Shown: positions 44,001 to 53,407 of the stretch, piece by piece | Numbering within the stretch: position 1 is the stretch's first letter | How the letters are laid out: each line of letters opens with the position of its first letter | Assembly: GCF_900111615.1 (NCBI RefSeq) | Contig: NZ_FOHU01000002.1 | Coordinates: forward strand, 213,785-277,784 | Direction: 5' to 3' | DNA length: 64,000 nt | From: Natronincola peptidivorans | Lineage (GTDB): Bacteria; Bacillota; Clostridia; Peptostreptococcales; Natronincolaceae | The notes under the pieces: model-generated | What the model was told of the DNA's origin: nothing | Seen by the model: the letters and a program-made list of their open reading frames with translations, nothing else | The model's database searches: none | Made by a program: the position numbers and the translations under genes

Positions 44001-44031
44001 TGAATCACTAAGATACAACAATGAATCAAAG
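44001..44031 (+). promoter_or_regulatory. Candidate enhancer-binding repeats (TGAATCA) upstream of a sigma-54 promoter
   Basis: TGAATCA at 44001 and TGAATCAAAG at 44022 are direct repeats 21 bases (two helical turns) apart, about 175 bases upstream of the -24/-12 element. The same core occurs near the two other sigma-54 promoters in the window. Confidence 0.5.
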
Positions 44032-44197
44032 CGCCTAGGCACCAAAGTAGACAGACACTATAGAATTTTCAGACTAGTCTAAAATTTATCGAAGTCTACA
44101 GAATTTTCTGATACATAATAGAATCAAAACAGAAAAGGCCTTTTAAAAATATAGTAGAAAAGCCTGGAAAAAGCATTGCTGATACTCCTTAGAACTT

Positions 44198-44215
44198 TGG
44201 TATAGAACTTGCATA
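44198..44215 (+). promoter_or_regulatory. Sigma-54 (-24/-12) promoter for the ygeY-preT-preA unit
   Basis: TTGGTATAGAACTTGCAT has the invariant GG and GC at the correct 10-base separation and the TTGCAT end shared with the other two promoters. It lies 155 bases before the ygeY-like start. A second GG-N10-GC site (TGGAAAAAGCATTGCT, 44166-44181) is nearby. Confidence 0.6.
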
Positions 44216-44369
44216 TATTACATGTGAGGAAATTTGCAAAAAACACTTATAAGGATTTAGTGTTTTATGCTCTAGTCTTAACAGTGATAGAAAAGGGTCT
44301 ATAGCATGAAAGGAATAACTCTTTAGTATAAGAGAATTCTTTTAAATATATTATAGAAGGAGTGTTGCG

Positions 44370-45713
44370 ATGATGGGTGATATAGGAATCATGAAACCGG
44401 AAGTCTTTCAAAATCTTAATGAAATAGCTGTAGAGATGAAGACGGATGTAGTGAGGTTTACACAAAAATTAATTCAAACTCCTAGTATAAGTGGTGAAGA
44501 AGGAGACTTGGCGGACTTATTAGTAGAAGAAATGGAAAAGCTAGGCTACGATGAAGTGTTTAAAGATGATCAAGGAAATGTTTTTGGACTTGTAAAAGGT
44601 ACTGAAGATGGACCTACCATTATGTATAACTCGCATATGGATCATGTTAGTGCTGGAGATGCAAATAACTGGGAAGGCTATGATCCTTATGGTGCCGAAA
44701 TTGATATATGTGAAATAGATAATCAAGACAAAACAGCAAAGGATATCACAGAATGTATACATGGTCGAGCTGCTTCCGACGTAAAAGCTGGAGAGGCTGC
44801 TCAGATATATGCTGGTGCTGTTCTGTTAAAGCTAAGGGAAATGGGCTATGATTTTAAGGGAAAATTTATGTTCCAAGGAGTTGTACAAGAAGAACCGGCG
44901 GAGATGGTAGGAATGAAGCATGTTATCGATAAAACATTACCTGCTAAGGGACTAACCTATGATGCTATGGTATCCTCAGAAGCCACCTCCCTGAAGCTGT
45001 ATTGTGGACATAGGGGCAGGGTGGAGATGTTGGTAACTGTTTATGGGAGAACCTCTCATGGTAGTGCACCTTGGTTAGGCATTAACTCCATCTACAAGGC
45101 AGTTCCTTTGATATCAAAGATAAAGGATGAACTGTACCCAAGCTTACCAACGGACCCTGATCTAGGACAATCATCTATTTCTTTAAATATCATTGAATGT
45201 TTACCGGGGGCGTTATCCATTGTTCCAGACAAAACAATGCTTTCTTTGGATAGAAGATTTATACCTGGAGAAAAGGTTGAAGATGTTATTAAACAAATCC
45301 AGGATATCATTGATGAGTTAGCTGCAGCTGATCCTGAATTTAAGGCAGATGTAAAAATAAAAACCGCTGTAGAAGTATCCTATACTGGTGTTGAATATGA
45401 GGCTGAAAAGAATATGCCTGCATGGAAAACACCAAAGGATCATGGTTTCACAAAAGCTGCTGCAGAGGCATTAGAAGCAGTTGGCCAAGAAGTGAAATAT
45501 GGCTATTGGGATTTTGGCACCGATGGAAGTAAAACTGCTGGCATTGATAGAAAGCCTACCATAGGATACTCACCAATGCAGGAGCAATACGCTCATACAC
45601 CATATGATAAGGTAAGAACAGATTTTATTGTCAAGGCTATTGCCGGTAATGCAGCTATATTTATTAAAGCAACAGAAGCTGGGCCTGATGCCTATAAGAC
45701 GTTAGAGTGGTAA
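44370..45713 (+). CDS. ygeY: YgeY-type M20 amidohydrolase
   Basis: A 447-residue M20 metallohydrolase. Metal-binding features include IMYNSHMDHVSAGDANNWEGY (~residues 85-105), GRAASDVKAGEA (~131-142) and FQGVVQEEPAEMVG (~169-182, catalytic Glu), with HGSAPWLG in the lid domain. It belongs to the YgeY group, often found with purine/pyrimidine or selenium-linked catabolic genes. Here, followed by preT and preA and with no separate beta-ureidopropionase, it is a candidate for hydrolysing N-carbamoyl-beta-alanine (inference). AGAAGGAGTG precedes the ATG. Confidence 0.85.
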   Translation: MMGDIGIMKPEVFQNLNEIAVEMKTDVVRFTQKLIQTPSISGEEGDLADLLVEEMEKLGYDEVFKDDQGNVFGLVKGTEDGPTIMYNSHMDHVSAGDANNWEGYDPYGAEIDICEIDNQDKTAKDITECIHGRAASDVKAGEAAQIYAGAVLLKLREMGYDFKGKFMFQGVVQEEPAEMVGMKHVIDKTLPAKGLTYDAMVSSEATSLKLYCGHRGRVEMLVTVYGRTSHGSAPWLGINSIYKAVPLISKIKDELYPSLPTDPDLGQSSISLNIIECLPGALSIVPDKTMLSLDRRFIPGEKVEDVIKQIQDIIDELAAADPEFKADVKIKTAVEVSYTGVEYEAEKNMPAWKTPKDHGFTKAAAEALEAVGQEVKYGYWDFGTDGSKTAGIDRKPTIGYSPMQEQYAHTPYDKVRTDFIVKAIAGNAAIFIKATEAGPDAYKTLEW

Positions 45714-45730
45714 CGGGCAAATAGGAGATA

Positions 45731-47113
45731 ATGAGCTATTGTTATAAAAATTTTTATGAAGTGATAAAACCAATAAAGGGGGAAGTGCTCTTGGAAAAAA
45801 AGGAGAAATACTTGAAAGAAGTTGAAGCACCCTTTACATCGATTACTGCGATGGAAGAAGCTTCGAGATGTCTATTATGTCACGATGCACCTTGCAGTAC
45901 TGGATGTCCTGCAGGAACAGATCCTGGGAAATTCATACGTTCTATCCGCTTCAGAAATTTTAAAGGCGCAGCAGAGACCATTAGAGGAAATAACATTTTA
46001 GGCGGGGTATGTGCTAGAGTGTGTCCTTACGATAAAACATGTGAGGAGGCCTGTAGCCGAACAGGAATCGATAAGCCTATTGAGATTGGGAGACTACAAA
46101 GATTTGTAACAGATTTCGAGAAAGCCACTGGCTTTAAAGTGCTAGATCCAGTGGAAGCTACCAAGGAAAAAGTGGCAGTAGTAGGTGCTGGGCCTGCTGG
46201 TCTGGCTACTGCAGCAAGTCTAGCTCTTAAAGGCTATTCGGTAACTGTTTTTGAAGAAAAACCAGAAGCTGGCGGTGTGCTGACCTATGGTATAGCACCG
46301 GGTCGATTACCACAAGAGGTTGTTAATGATGAAGTACAATACGTAAAGGATCTTGGTGTAAGCTTTGCATTTAATTGTAAGGTTGGCAAGGATGTTACAG
46401 TGGAAGCCCTGAAGGAGGAAGGATATGAAGCCTTTTTCGTAGGGGTGGGTATGCAATTACCCAAACTGCTAGATGTACCCGGTAAGGATCTTCAGGGTGT
46501 AACCAATGCTGTTGAATTCTTAGGATCAGCCAAGCCAAATCAAGGAGATGTTGAAGTCGGTGAAAGAGTTATTGTCATCGGTGGTGGAGATGTTGCTATG
46601 GATTGTGCTGTAACAGCAAAGCTACTAGGAGATAGAGTGACAGTGCTTTATCGTCGTAGTATGCTGGAGGCTCCTGCAAATAAAAAGGAACTAAAGCATG
46701 CTCAAGATATCGGAGTACATTTTATTCCTGAGTTTAATATGACTGAAATCTTAGGAGAAAATGGTAAAGTGTGTGGTGTTAAGGGATTAGGCAGAGATGG
46801 AGAGTCTACTATTGAGTTAAAAGCTGACATGGTGATATTTGCTATTGGTCAAGACGCGGAAGATGTTACAGTACTTGCTGATATAGCTATAGATGATAAG
46901 AAGCTGGTTGTGGTGGAGGAAAATACCTGCAAAACAAATGTTGATGGTGTTTTTGCTGCTGGTGATATCGTAAATGGTGGAAAAACTGTTGTTGAAGCAG
47001 TTGCCGAAGGTAAGGTTGCTGCTGAGGGAATAGATCAATATCTTACAGCCTTAAGAGAAATGAAGGCTACCGGAGCAGAAATAGCTGTTGAGAAAGAAGG
47101 AGGTGTCAAATAA
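45731..47113 (+). CDS. preT: NAD-dependent dihydropyrimidine dehydrogenase subunit PreT
   Basis: The flavin subunit that passes electrons from NAD(P)H to PreA. It has an N-terminal 4Fe-4S helical domain with [20 protein letters not shown] (~residues 47-66) and [18 protein letters not shown] (~92-109), then an FAD site [22 protein letters not shown] (~143-164) and an NAD(P) site [21 protein letters not shown] (~280-300). At 460 residues it matches PreT/GltD-like proteins. The companion preA gene overlaps its 3' end region and is the basis for choosing PreT over glutamate synthase small subunit. TAGGAGAT precedes the ATG. Confidence 0.9.
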   Translation: MSYCYKNFYEVIKPIKGEVLLEKKEKYLKEVEAPFTSITAMEEASRCLLCHDAPCSTGCPAGTDPGKFIRSIRFRNFKGAAETIRGNNILGGVCARVCPYDKTCEEACSRTGIDKPIEIGRLQRFVTDFEKATGFKVLDPVEATKEKVAVVGAGPAGLATAASLALKGYSVTVFEEKPEAGGVLTYGIAPGRLPQEVVNDEVQYVKDLGVSFAFNCKVGKDVTVEALKEEGYEAFFVGVGMQLPKLLDVPGKDLQGVTNAVEFLGSAKPNQGDVEVGERVIVIGGGDVAMDCAVTAKLLGDRVTVLYRRSMLEAPANKKELKHAQDIGVHFIPEFNMTEILGENGKVCGVKGLGRDGESTIELKADMVIFAIGQDAEDVTVLADIAIDDKKLVVVEENTCKTNVDGVFAAGDIVNGGKTVVEAVAEGKVAAEGIDQYLTALREMKATGAEIAVEKEGGVK

Positions 47114-47114
47114 T

Positions 47115-48374
47115 ATGGCAAGAAGAAGAGATTTATCTATAGAGTTCTGTGGCGTAAAATCTGAAAATCCATTTTTCTTATCTTCATCTCCAGTCGGAAG
47201 CAACTATGAAATGTGTAAAAAGGCTTTAGAATCAGGTTGGGGGGGTATTGTTTACAAGACAGTAGGCTATTGGATCCCAGATGAATGTTCACCTCGATTT
47301 GATGCCACTCGTAAAGAAGGAGCACCTTTTATTGGTTTTAAAAATATGGAAATGATCTCCGACAAGCCTACAGAGAAGAACCTAGAAATGATGTATCAAT
47401 TGAAAAAAGATTTTCCTGATAAAGTACTGGTAGCTTCCATCATGGGAGAAAATGAAGAAGAATGGGCAAAGCTGTCAAAGGCTGTAACAGAAATCGGGGC
47501 AGATATTATTGAATGTAACTTCTCCTGTCCTCAAATGACAACTGCCTCCATGGGCTCTGATGTAGGTACGAATATGGAACTGGTAGAAAAATATTCTAAA
47601 GCTGTCAGCAGTGCAACACATTTACCTGTATTAGCCAAAATGACACCGAATATTACCCTTATGGAGATTGCTGCCCGTGCGGCTATCAAAGGTGGAGCTA
47701 CAGGTATTGCAGCTATTAACACCATTAAGAGCATTACAGAGGTAGATTTAGATCATTTTACTGCTCTACCGATTGTAAATGGTAAATCATCTATTTCCGG
47801 CTATTCAGGAAAAGCTGTAAAGCCAATCGCATTAAGATTTATCGCTCAAATGGCTAGTGATCCTGTGCTAAAGGGAGTGCCTATTAGTGGTATAGGTGGT
47901 ATTGAAACATGGCAGGATGCCTTAGAATTTATTCTGCTTGGTTCCAGAAATATTCAAGTAACAACTTCTATTATGCAGTATGGCTATAGGATCGTGGAAG
48001 ATATGATTAGTGGAATGTCTTACTGGATGGAGGAAAAAGGTATTAACAGTCTTGAAGAAATCGTTGGTAAAGCATTGCCAAACATTATTCCAGCAGACAA
48101 GATCGATAGAGATTTTAAAGTGTATCCAGAGTATGACCATGATCAATGCGTTGGATGCGGACGCTGTTACATCTCCTGCTATGATGGTGGCCATCAAGCC
48201 ATCAAGTGGGACGAAGAAAAAAGAAAGCCTAGTCTTGATGAAGAGAAGTGTGTTGGCTGTGGACTATGCTGGCTTATATGCCCAATCGAGAATTGCATAA
48301 CCCCTGGCGAAAGAAAGTTCCATAGCTTTGGAACACCAAGAGACGTCAATGTAATTGCTAAGAAAGCTTTATAA
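47115..48374 (+). CDS. preA: NAD-dependent dihydropyrimidine dehydrogenase subunit PreA
   Basis: Reduces uracil and thymine to dihydropyrimidines with PreT. The 419-residue protein has a TIM-barrel FMN domain ([23 protein letters not shown] start; [19 protein letters not shown], ~residues 135-153; [10 protein letters not shown]). It ends in two 4Fe-4S motifs, [11 protein letters not shown] (~340-350) and [12 protein letters not shown] (~377-388). ATG 47115 is chosen because GGAGG lies 11 bases upstream; the frame from 47088 would overlap preT. The two genes are adjacent (1-base gap). A double hairpin terminator follows. Confidence 0.93.
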   Translation: MARRRDLSIEFCGVKSENPFFLSSSPVGSNYEMCKKALESGWGGIVYKTVGYWIPDECSPRFDATRKEGAPFIGFKNMEMISDKPTEKNLEMMYQLKKDFPDKVLVASIMGENEEEWAKLSKAVTEIGADIIECNFSCPQMTTASMGSDVGTNMELVEKYSKAVSSATHLPVLAKMTPNITLMEIAARAAIKGGATGIAAINTIKSITEVDLDHFTALPIVNGKSSISGYSGKAVKPIALRFIAQMASDPVLKGVPISGIGGIETWQDALEFILLGSRNIQVTTSIMQYGYRIVEDMISGMSYWMEEKGINSLEEIVGKALPNIIPADKIDRDFKVYPEYDHDQCVGCGRCYISCYDGGHQAIKWDEEKRKPSLDEEKCVGCGLCWLICPIENCITPGERKFHSFGTPRDVNVIAKKAL

Positions 48375-48385
48375 AATTATTAGTT

Positions 48386-48412
48386 AAGCCCTATCCTTCG
48401 GATAGGGCTTTT
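48386..48412 (+). terminator. Terminator after preA
   Basis: AAGCCCTATCC (48386-48396) and GGATAGGGCTT (48400-48410) form a stem with a short TTC loop followed by TTC. It is GC-rich and strong. Confidence 0.85.
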
Positions 48413-48413
48413 C

Positions 48414-48448
48414 AATAAGTTAAGTTGGTGGTGCCAACTTAACTTATT
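48414..48448. repeat. 15-bp inverted repeat between preA and hydA
   Basis: AATAAGTTAAGTTGG (48414-48428) and CCAACTTAACTTATT (48434-48448) are perfect complements around TGGTG. With A/T-rich flanks it may act as a second, bidirectional terminator between convergent transcription units. Confidence 0.8.
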
Positions 48449-48464
48449 TTATTATTGGTTGTTA

Positions 48465-49835
48465 TTATTTATTTCCCTTACGCTTTACAAATTGACCCCA
48501 ACCAGCTTCTCCTACAAATTCGCCATCCTTGAATACTAATTTTCCTCTAGAGAAGGTCATCACAGGATAACCAGTCATTTCTACCCCTTCCCAGATGGTA
48601 TAATCTACATCGGAGTGCATGTTGTCCTTAGAAACAACAAAGCTCATGTTAGGATCATAGATGACGATGTCGGCGTCGCTTCCAGCCGCAATGGTACCTT
48701 TTTCAGGTGCGCAGCCATAGAGCTTGGCAACATTGTAGGAGCACACTTCAACCGCTTTATTAAAGGAAATACGACCTTTATTGGCTTCGCTTAACATATA
48801 GGGATATAGGTTTTCGATACCCATGCAGCCATTTGGTATCTTGGTAAAATCATCTTTGCCCCAGTCCTTTTCATAGGATTGGAATGGACAATGGTCAGTG
48901 GCAACTGTTGTGATATCTCCTCGCTTAATTCCTTCCCAAAGGGCATCCTGGCTATCCTGACCCTTCATAGGAGGTGAGCAAACCCAGTTTCGACCGTCTT
49001 CACGCTTATATACATCCTTATTAAAGTATAAATACTGTGGGCAGGTTTCTGCTGTAATTTGATAACCTTCATCCCTTGCCTTTGTAACTTCATCTAAGCC
49101 TTCTTTACAAGCAAGGTGTACGATATTAAGAGGAGCATCAAAGGCTTTTGCCCAGTGGATTGCTCGCTTAACAGCTTCAGCTTCCACAAACTCAGGCCTG
49201 CTTTCATAATGATACCATGCAGAGGTTTTGCCTTCTCCTAGAAATTTTTCTATTCTTCTATCGATTAAATCAGGATTCTCTGCATGTACTGATACCAAAG
49301 CACCAATATCCCTAGCTTTTTCTAAAGCAGCTGCCAGCACACCATCATCAACCATTAGACCTTCCTTTTTATACACCATAAAAACCTTAAAGCTTGGCAC
49401 TCCATATTCAACTGATTTTTCTAGCTCCTCTAATACTTCAGGACGCAAATCAGTAATAGCGGTATGGAATGCATAGTCTACACATGCCTGTGGCTCGCAA
49501 AGGGCTTTTCTAGCTTCTACAGACTCGATAAGGCCTTTGCCCTTTCCTTGAATAACGAAGTCGAAAACTGTTGTTACACCGCCACAGGCAGCTGCTCGGG
49601 TGCCAGCTTCATAGCTGTCGGCAGAGGTAGTGCCGCCAAAAGGCATTTCTAGATGGGTGTGGGCATCTATCGCACCAGGTAAGACATATTTTCCAGCGGC
49701 GTCAACTACCTCTACACCCTCAGGAGCATCAAGGCTCGCAGCAATCATATGAATCTTTCCATCTTTTACAGCAATATCTGCTGTATAAGTATCTGCAGCA
49801 GTGATGATGGTGCCATTTTTAATAATTAAGTCCAT
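48465..49835 (-). CDS. hydA: Dihydropyrimidinase / hydantoinase
   Basis: Opens dihydrouracil to N-carbamoyl-beta-alanine. The 456-residue amidohydrolase-fold protein has zinc ligands in GAIDAHTHLEMPFGG (H59, H61), the carboxylated lysine in PSFKVFMVYK (K150), and VSVHAEN and NIVHLACKEG with further metal histidines. ATVATDHCPF supplies the last metal Asp. The start is placed at 49835 (MDLIIKNGT), the family start; the frame extends to 49919 but the extra 28 residues look noncoding. AAGGGGGT lies 8 bases upstream. The permease gene is 128 bases upstream on the same strand with a weak terminator between. Confidence 0.94.
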   Translation of the reverse strand: MDLIIKNGTIITAADTYTADIAVKDGKIHMIAASLDAPEGVEVVDAAGKYVLPGAIDAHTHLEMPFGGTTSADSYEAGTRAAACGGVTTVFDFVIQGKGKGLIESVEARKALCEPQACVDYAFHTAITDLRPEVLEELEKSVEYGVPSFKVFMVYKKEGLMVDDGVLAAALEKARDIGALVSVHAENPDLIDRRIEKFLGEGKTSAWYHYESRPEFVEAEAVKRAIHWAKAFDAPLNIVHLACKEGLDEVTKARDEGYQITAETCPQYLYFNKDVYKREDGRNWVCSPPMKGQDSQDALWEGIKRGDITTVATDHCPFQSYEKDWGKDDFTKIPNGCMGIENLYPYMLSEANKGRISFNKAVEVCSYNVAKLYGCAPEKGTIAAGSDADIVIYDPNMSFVVSKDNMHSDVDYTIWEGVEMTGYPVMTFSRGKLVFKDGEFVGEAGWGQFVKRKGNK

Positions 49836-49899
49836 ATTGTTTGACCCCCTTATATTAATAAAATATATTGTTGTACCCATAAAGGGTAGAATTGTCAGG

Positions 49900-49937
49900 T
49901 AAAAAAGAGACCGGCACAAAATCCGACCTCTTTTTAG
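49900..49937 (-). terminator. Imperfect terminator between permease and hydA
   Basis: On the minus strand AAAGAGGTCGG pairs with CCGGTCTCTTT using two G-T pairs, followed by TTTTTT. It could reduce readthrough from the permease gene into hydA. Confidence 0.6.
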
Positions 49938-49962
49938 TTTTAACTAAATCCTTATAAAATAA

Positions 49963-51474
49963 TTATCCTGTAACTTTTTCATTCATTGCCTCTTCTTCTT
50001 CTGGAGTTATAAGGGAAGAAGTATCGTTTTTCATAAGAACTGGATAAACAATCATAGCTACAACAAAGCCGATAAGCCATCCATTGTCAGAGAAGAAGCT
50101 GAGAGCAGGTACCATCTTACCAAGCACAGGGAAAATACCAGCAATAACCCAAGTCCATATAGCTTTGTCATTAATACCATTCTTGTACCAATAACGACTC
50201 TCTTCGCCTTTGAAAAGATCATCTAAGTCGAGGGTTTTTTTACGGAAAATATAATAATCAGCAACATACATACCTGCTAAGGGGCCTAAGAATAAGCCAT
50301 AGGTTCCCAGCCAATCAAAAAGATAGGCGCCAGCTGTTTCCATAAGTTTCCAAGGCATCATTACTACGCCGAAAACTCCAGTTATAATGGCTCCCATACC
50401 ATAGGTAATCTTTTGAGGATTTAGGTTAGAGATACCATTGGCTGGTGCAACAACATTGGCTGCGATATTGGTTGTTAAGGTTGCTACAGCAATACCTAAT
50501 GCACCTAATAAACCAGCAATAGGACTTCCAATGTTAGCAACAACTGCTACGGGATCCCATAAAAATTCTCCATAAACAATACTGGTAGCGCCAGTAACAA
50601 ATACACCTACAAAAGCAAATGCTGCCATTGTAGTAGGTAGACCTAATAACTGGCCCATAAATTGATCCTTTTGTGTTTTAGCATAACGGCTAAAGTCAGG
50701 AATATTTAGAGCTAGAGTAGCCCAAAAAGCTATGTTTGCAGTTAAACCAGGTAAGAATATTTTCCAGAAGCCTCCAGGTGCATAGGTAGCTGGCAAGTTA
50801 AGAATATCACCAACACTTCCACCCATCTGTGTTACAGCAGTAACTGCCCAAATCATAAGAGATAAAGAGAGAACACCTAAAATAGGAGCGCCCCAGGATT
50901 CCATAAACTTAATAGCGTCAGGACCTTTGTGAGCAATCCATACATTTAATGCCCAGAAGGCAAAGAAGGATACCCAAATACCAGCGGACCATGCACCCCA
51001 GGCAGGGCTAACGATAGATAGAGCAGCATTAATAGCACCCCCACCAATCCAGGTTTGAATACCAAACCAACCTGCAGCAACGATAGCTCGAGCAATAGAA
51101 GCGATATGAGCTCCCTTAATACCAAAGGATAGGCGAGCAAATACTGGATAGGGAATACCATACTTTGTACCAGCATGAGAGTTTAATTGCATTGGAATAA
51201 GAACGATTAAGTTACCTAAAGCTATATTAAGTATAGCCTGCCACCAAGAAAGTCCTTGTGCCATTAGACCAGAAGCCATCATATAAGTAGGGATACAGAC
51301 GGACATTCCTACCCAAAGTGCTGCGATATGATAGGTTCCCCATGTTCTTTCATCTAGTTTCGTTGGGGCTAAGTCATCATTATAATAAGCATTATTTTTA
51401 AGATTATTACGGGCGCTGTCGGTTAATTCGAAAAGACCATTTACTTCTCTTTGCGTTTTAAAGCTACCACCCAT
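49963..51474 (-). CDS. NCS1-family nucleobase:cation symporter
   Basis: A 503-residue protein with about twelve hydrophobic segments. NCS1 features are an N-terminal LDERTWGTYHIAALWVGMSVCIPTYMMASGL, GTKYGIPYPVFARLSFGIKGAHI (~residues 100-122) and WFGIQTWIGGGAI (~136-148, substrate site Trp/Gln), with NISNLNPQKITYG later. The family carries uracil, allantoin, hydantoins or cytosine with Na+ or H+. Given preT/preA/hydA next to it, uracil or dihydrouracil is the most likely substrate. It is preceded by GGAGGTG and, 170 bases upstream, by a sigma-54 promoter. Confidence 0.92.
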   Translation of the reverse strand: MGGSFKTQREVNGLFELTDSARNNLKNNAYYNDDLAPTKLDERTWGTYHIAALWVGMSVCIPTYMMASGLMAQGLSWWQAILNIALGNLIVLIPMQLNSHAGTKYGIPYPVFARLSFGIKGAHIASIARAIVAAGWFGIQTWIGGGAINAALSIVSPAWGAWSAGIWVSFFAFWALNVWIAHKGPDAIKFMESWGAPILGVLSLSLMIWAVTAVTQMGGSVGDILNLPATYAPGGFWKIFLPGLTANIAFWATLALNIPDFSRYAKTQKDQFMGQLLGLPTTMAAFAFVGVFVTGATSIVYGEFLWDPVAVVANIGSPIAGLLGALGIAVATLTTNIAANVVAPANGISNLNPQKITYGMGAIITGVFGVVMMPWKLMETAGAYLFDWLGTYGLFLGPLAGMYVADYYIFRKKTLDLDDLFKGEESRYWYKNGINDKAIWTWVIAGIFPVLGKMVPALSFFSDNGWLIGFVVAMIVYPVLMKNDTSSLITPEEEEAMNEKVTG

Positions 51475-51645
51475 GAAAAATACACCTCCGTTTTATTTAG
51501 TAAAAATTTATGATACCTAGATTCATCATAGACTTTGATCGATATGATCGCTTTTATCCACCTCCCCGTGGAAAAATGTAAAAATAAAGGAGAAAAATAG
51601 TAGTGTAAATTAGAGTAGGAACATTAGAGGTTTTTATGGTATATC

Positions 51646-51663
51646 ATGCAATTTTCGTGCCAA
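51646..51663 (-). promoter_or_regulatory. Sigma-54 promoter for permease-hydA
   Basis: On the minus strand TTGGCACGAAAATTGCAT matches the sigma-54 consensus TGGCACG-N4-TTGCW perfectly. It lies about 170 bases upstream of the NCS1 permease start. Confidence 0.9.
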
Positions 51664-51920
51664 GCCCATAGAAAAGGTGGGTTTGTTGGAAAGGCTACAT
51701 CTTATAGGGGTTTATTGTAAAATCAGCATAGATTTAAGATGCAAAACTGTATCAGTAATCTTGGCAAAATATTAAAAATATTCAGAAAACACTTTAAATA
51801 ACAACAAAGGCTTATTTGTGATTTATTTTTAAAAAGATACATAAATGCATCATGCTAAGAAGGAGACAGGATGTTGATTAATTAAATGTTGAAAAAACAA
51901 CTTAGTTCTAAGGAATACTA

Positions 51921-51936
51921 GATTCAAATATGAATC
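51921..51936. promoter_or_regulatory. Palindromic GATTCA-N4-TGAATC, candidate enhancer site
   Basis: A perfect palindrome with the following AAAGTCTAT shared with 51520-51540 (ATCAAAGTCTAT on the opposite strand). It lies ~260 bases upstream of the sigma-54 promoter at 51646 and matches the motif found upstream of the other two sigma-54 promoters. Confidence 0.5.
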
Positions 51937-51956
51937 AAAGTCTATACGCAAATGGT

Positions 51957-51991
51957 TTTTCTGCAGATTGGATGATTCAATCTGCAGAAAA
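51957..51991 (-). terminator. Terminator after the aminotransferase gene
   Basis: TTTTCTGCAGATTG (51957-51970) and CAATCTGCAGAAAA (51978-51991) form a perfect 14-bp stem; on the minus strand it ends in a T-tract just past the aminotransferase stop. Confidence 0.85.
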
Positions 51992-52001
51992 TTTTAATAA
52001 A

Positions 52002-53348
52002 TTACACACTGATCATATTATCAACATAATCTAAAACTTTGTCCATAATTTCCATGGCCTCTTTAAGTTCATCTTCTGTTATGGTCAAAGGAGGAGCAAC
52101 GATAAGTATGTTATCATGGCTGTAGGTTGCAAAACCTTCGCTGGATAACATGCCTAAAATATTTTTCATGATTTTCTCTGGATCATTGCCATGAGGAACA
52201 AGAGGTTCCTTGGTAGTCTTATCCTTTACTAATTCAATACCGGAGAATAAACCGATATATCTTACATCTCCAACACATTTATGCTTTGTTTTTAGAGTCT
52301 CTAGGATTTTACCTAGTACAGACCCCACTTTCTTGGAATTCTCCATAAGCTTTTCTTCTTTATACACCTCTATTGTAGCGACGGCAGTTGCGCAGCCTAT
52401 AGGGTGTCCACTGTAGGTGAGTCCACACCACATAGTATTTTCATCAAAGAAGTCAGCTATTTTACTGCTGACGATAACTCCACCTAGAGGGATATAACCA
52501 CAGGTTGCCCCTTTAGCAAAGGTAATGAGATCTGGGTTTACATCCCAATGATTGACTGCAAACCATTCTCCGGTTCTGCCCCAACCAGCCATAACTTCAT
52601 CACAAACCATAACGATATTAAACTCATCACATAAGTCCCTAATACCCTTTAGGTAGCCTTCTGGAGGAATAATGATACCATTACTTCCAGTAACAGTTTC
52701 TAAAAAGATAGCGGCAACTTTATCTGGTCCCTCAAATATTATTTGCTCCCTCAACTGTGTGATATAGTATTTTGTTGCTTCTTTTTCATCTTTAAAAGGT
52801 ATGGGTGCTCTATAAAGATATGGATCAAAGAATTTTACAAAACCAGGAATTCCTGGCTCGCTAGGAAATCTTCTTTTTTCTCCTGTAAGGTTTGCGGCAC
52901 CGTAGCTGGCCCCATGATAGGAGCGATATCTTGAGAAAATCTTATATTTCCCCGTAAACATTCTTGCGATTTTGATAGCATTTTCATTAGCTTCAGCCCC
53001 GGCATTTGTGAAAAAAACCTTCCCCATATTATCTGGAGCAACTTCGACAATTTTTCTAGCAGCTTCTGATTTTACATCAAAGGCATAGGCGGGACCCATA
53101 AAAGCCATTTTTTCTGCCTGCTCCTTAATAGCATCTACTACTTTTCTATGACCATGGCCTATGTTCATGTTTACAAGCTGTGAGGACATATCAAAATATT
53201 TCTTACCATCGGCATCCCAAAAATAAATGCCTTCAGCCTTTGTGATAACTTTAGGATTCAATCCTCCTTGAGCACTCCATGAGTGAAGGTTATAGGCTAA
53301 AGAATCCTTCTTAATTTTGGTTCCATAATCAATGATTGTTGTCTCCAC
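52002..53348 (-). CDS. Class III aminotransferase, taurine/beta-alanine:pyruvate type
   Basis: A 448-residue PLP enzyme. It has FFTNAGAEANENAIKIAR (~residues 112-129), YRSYHGASYGA (~141-151), MVCDEVMAGWGRTG (D250 binds the PLP ring nitrogen) and LITFAKGATCGYIPLGG with PLP lysine K279. The start LHSWSAQGGLNPKVITKAEGIYFWD is characteristic of Tpa-like omega-aminotransferases. Beside a pyrimidine pathway that yields beta-alanine, the likely reaction is beta-alanine + keto acid to malonate semialdehyde; taurine remains possible. GTG 53348 is the start, with GGAGG seven bases upstream. It follows the dehydrogenase gene by 59 bases. Confidence 0.9.
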   Translation of the reverse strand: METTIIDYGTKIKKDSLAYNLHSWSAQGGLNPKVITKAEGIYFWDADGKKYFDMSSQLVNMNIGHGHRKVVDAIKEQAEKMAFMGPAYAFDVKSEAARKIVEVAPDNMGKVFFTNAGAEANENAIKIARMFTGKYKIFSRYRSYHGASYGAANLTGEKRRFPSEPGIPGFVKFFDPYLYRAPIPFKDEKEATKYYITQLREQIIFEGPDKVAAIFLETVTGSNGIIIPPEGYLKGIRDLCDEFNIVMVCDEVMAGWGRTGEWFAVNHWDVNPDLITFAKGATCGYIPLGGVIVSSKIADFFDENTMWCGLTYSGHPIGCATAVATIEVYKEEKLMENSKKVGSVLGKILETLKTKHKCVGDVRYIGLFSGIELVKDKTTKEPLVPHGNDPEKIMKNILGMLSSEGFATYSHDNILIVAPPLTITEDELKEAMEIMDKVLDYVDNMISV

Positions 53349-53407
53349 AATAAAACCTCCTTATATTTAGATGATCAATAAAGAAATTATTAGCCTGCAT
53401 AATGGGT

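Noticed and set aside
44166..44181. Alternative -24/-12 site TGGAAAAAGCATTGCT
   Set aside because: It has the right GG/GC spacing, but the site at 44198 has the TTGCAT end shared with the other two promoters; I keep this only as a possible alternative.
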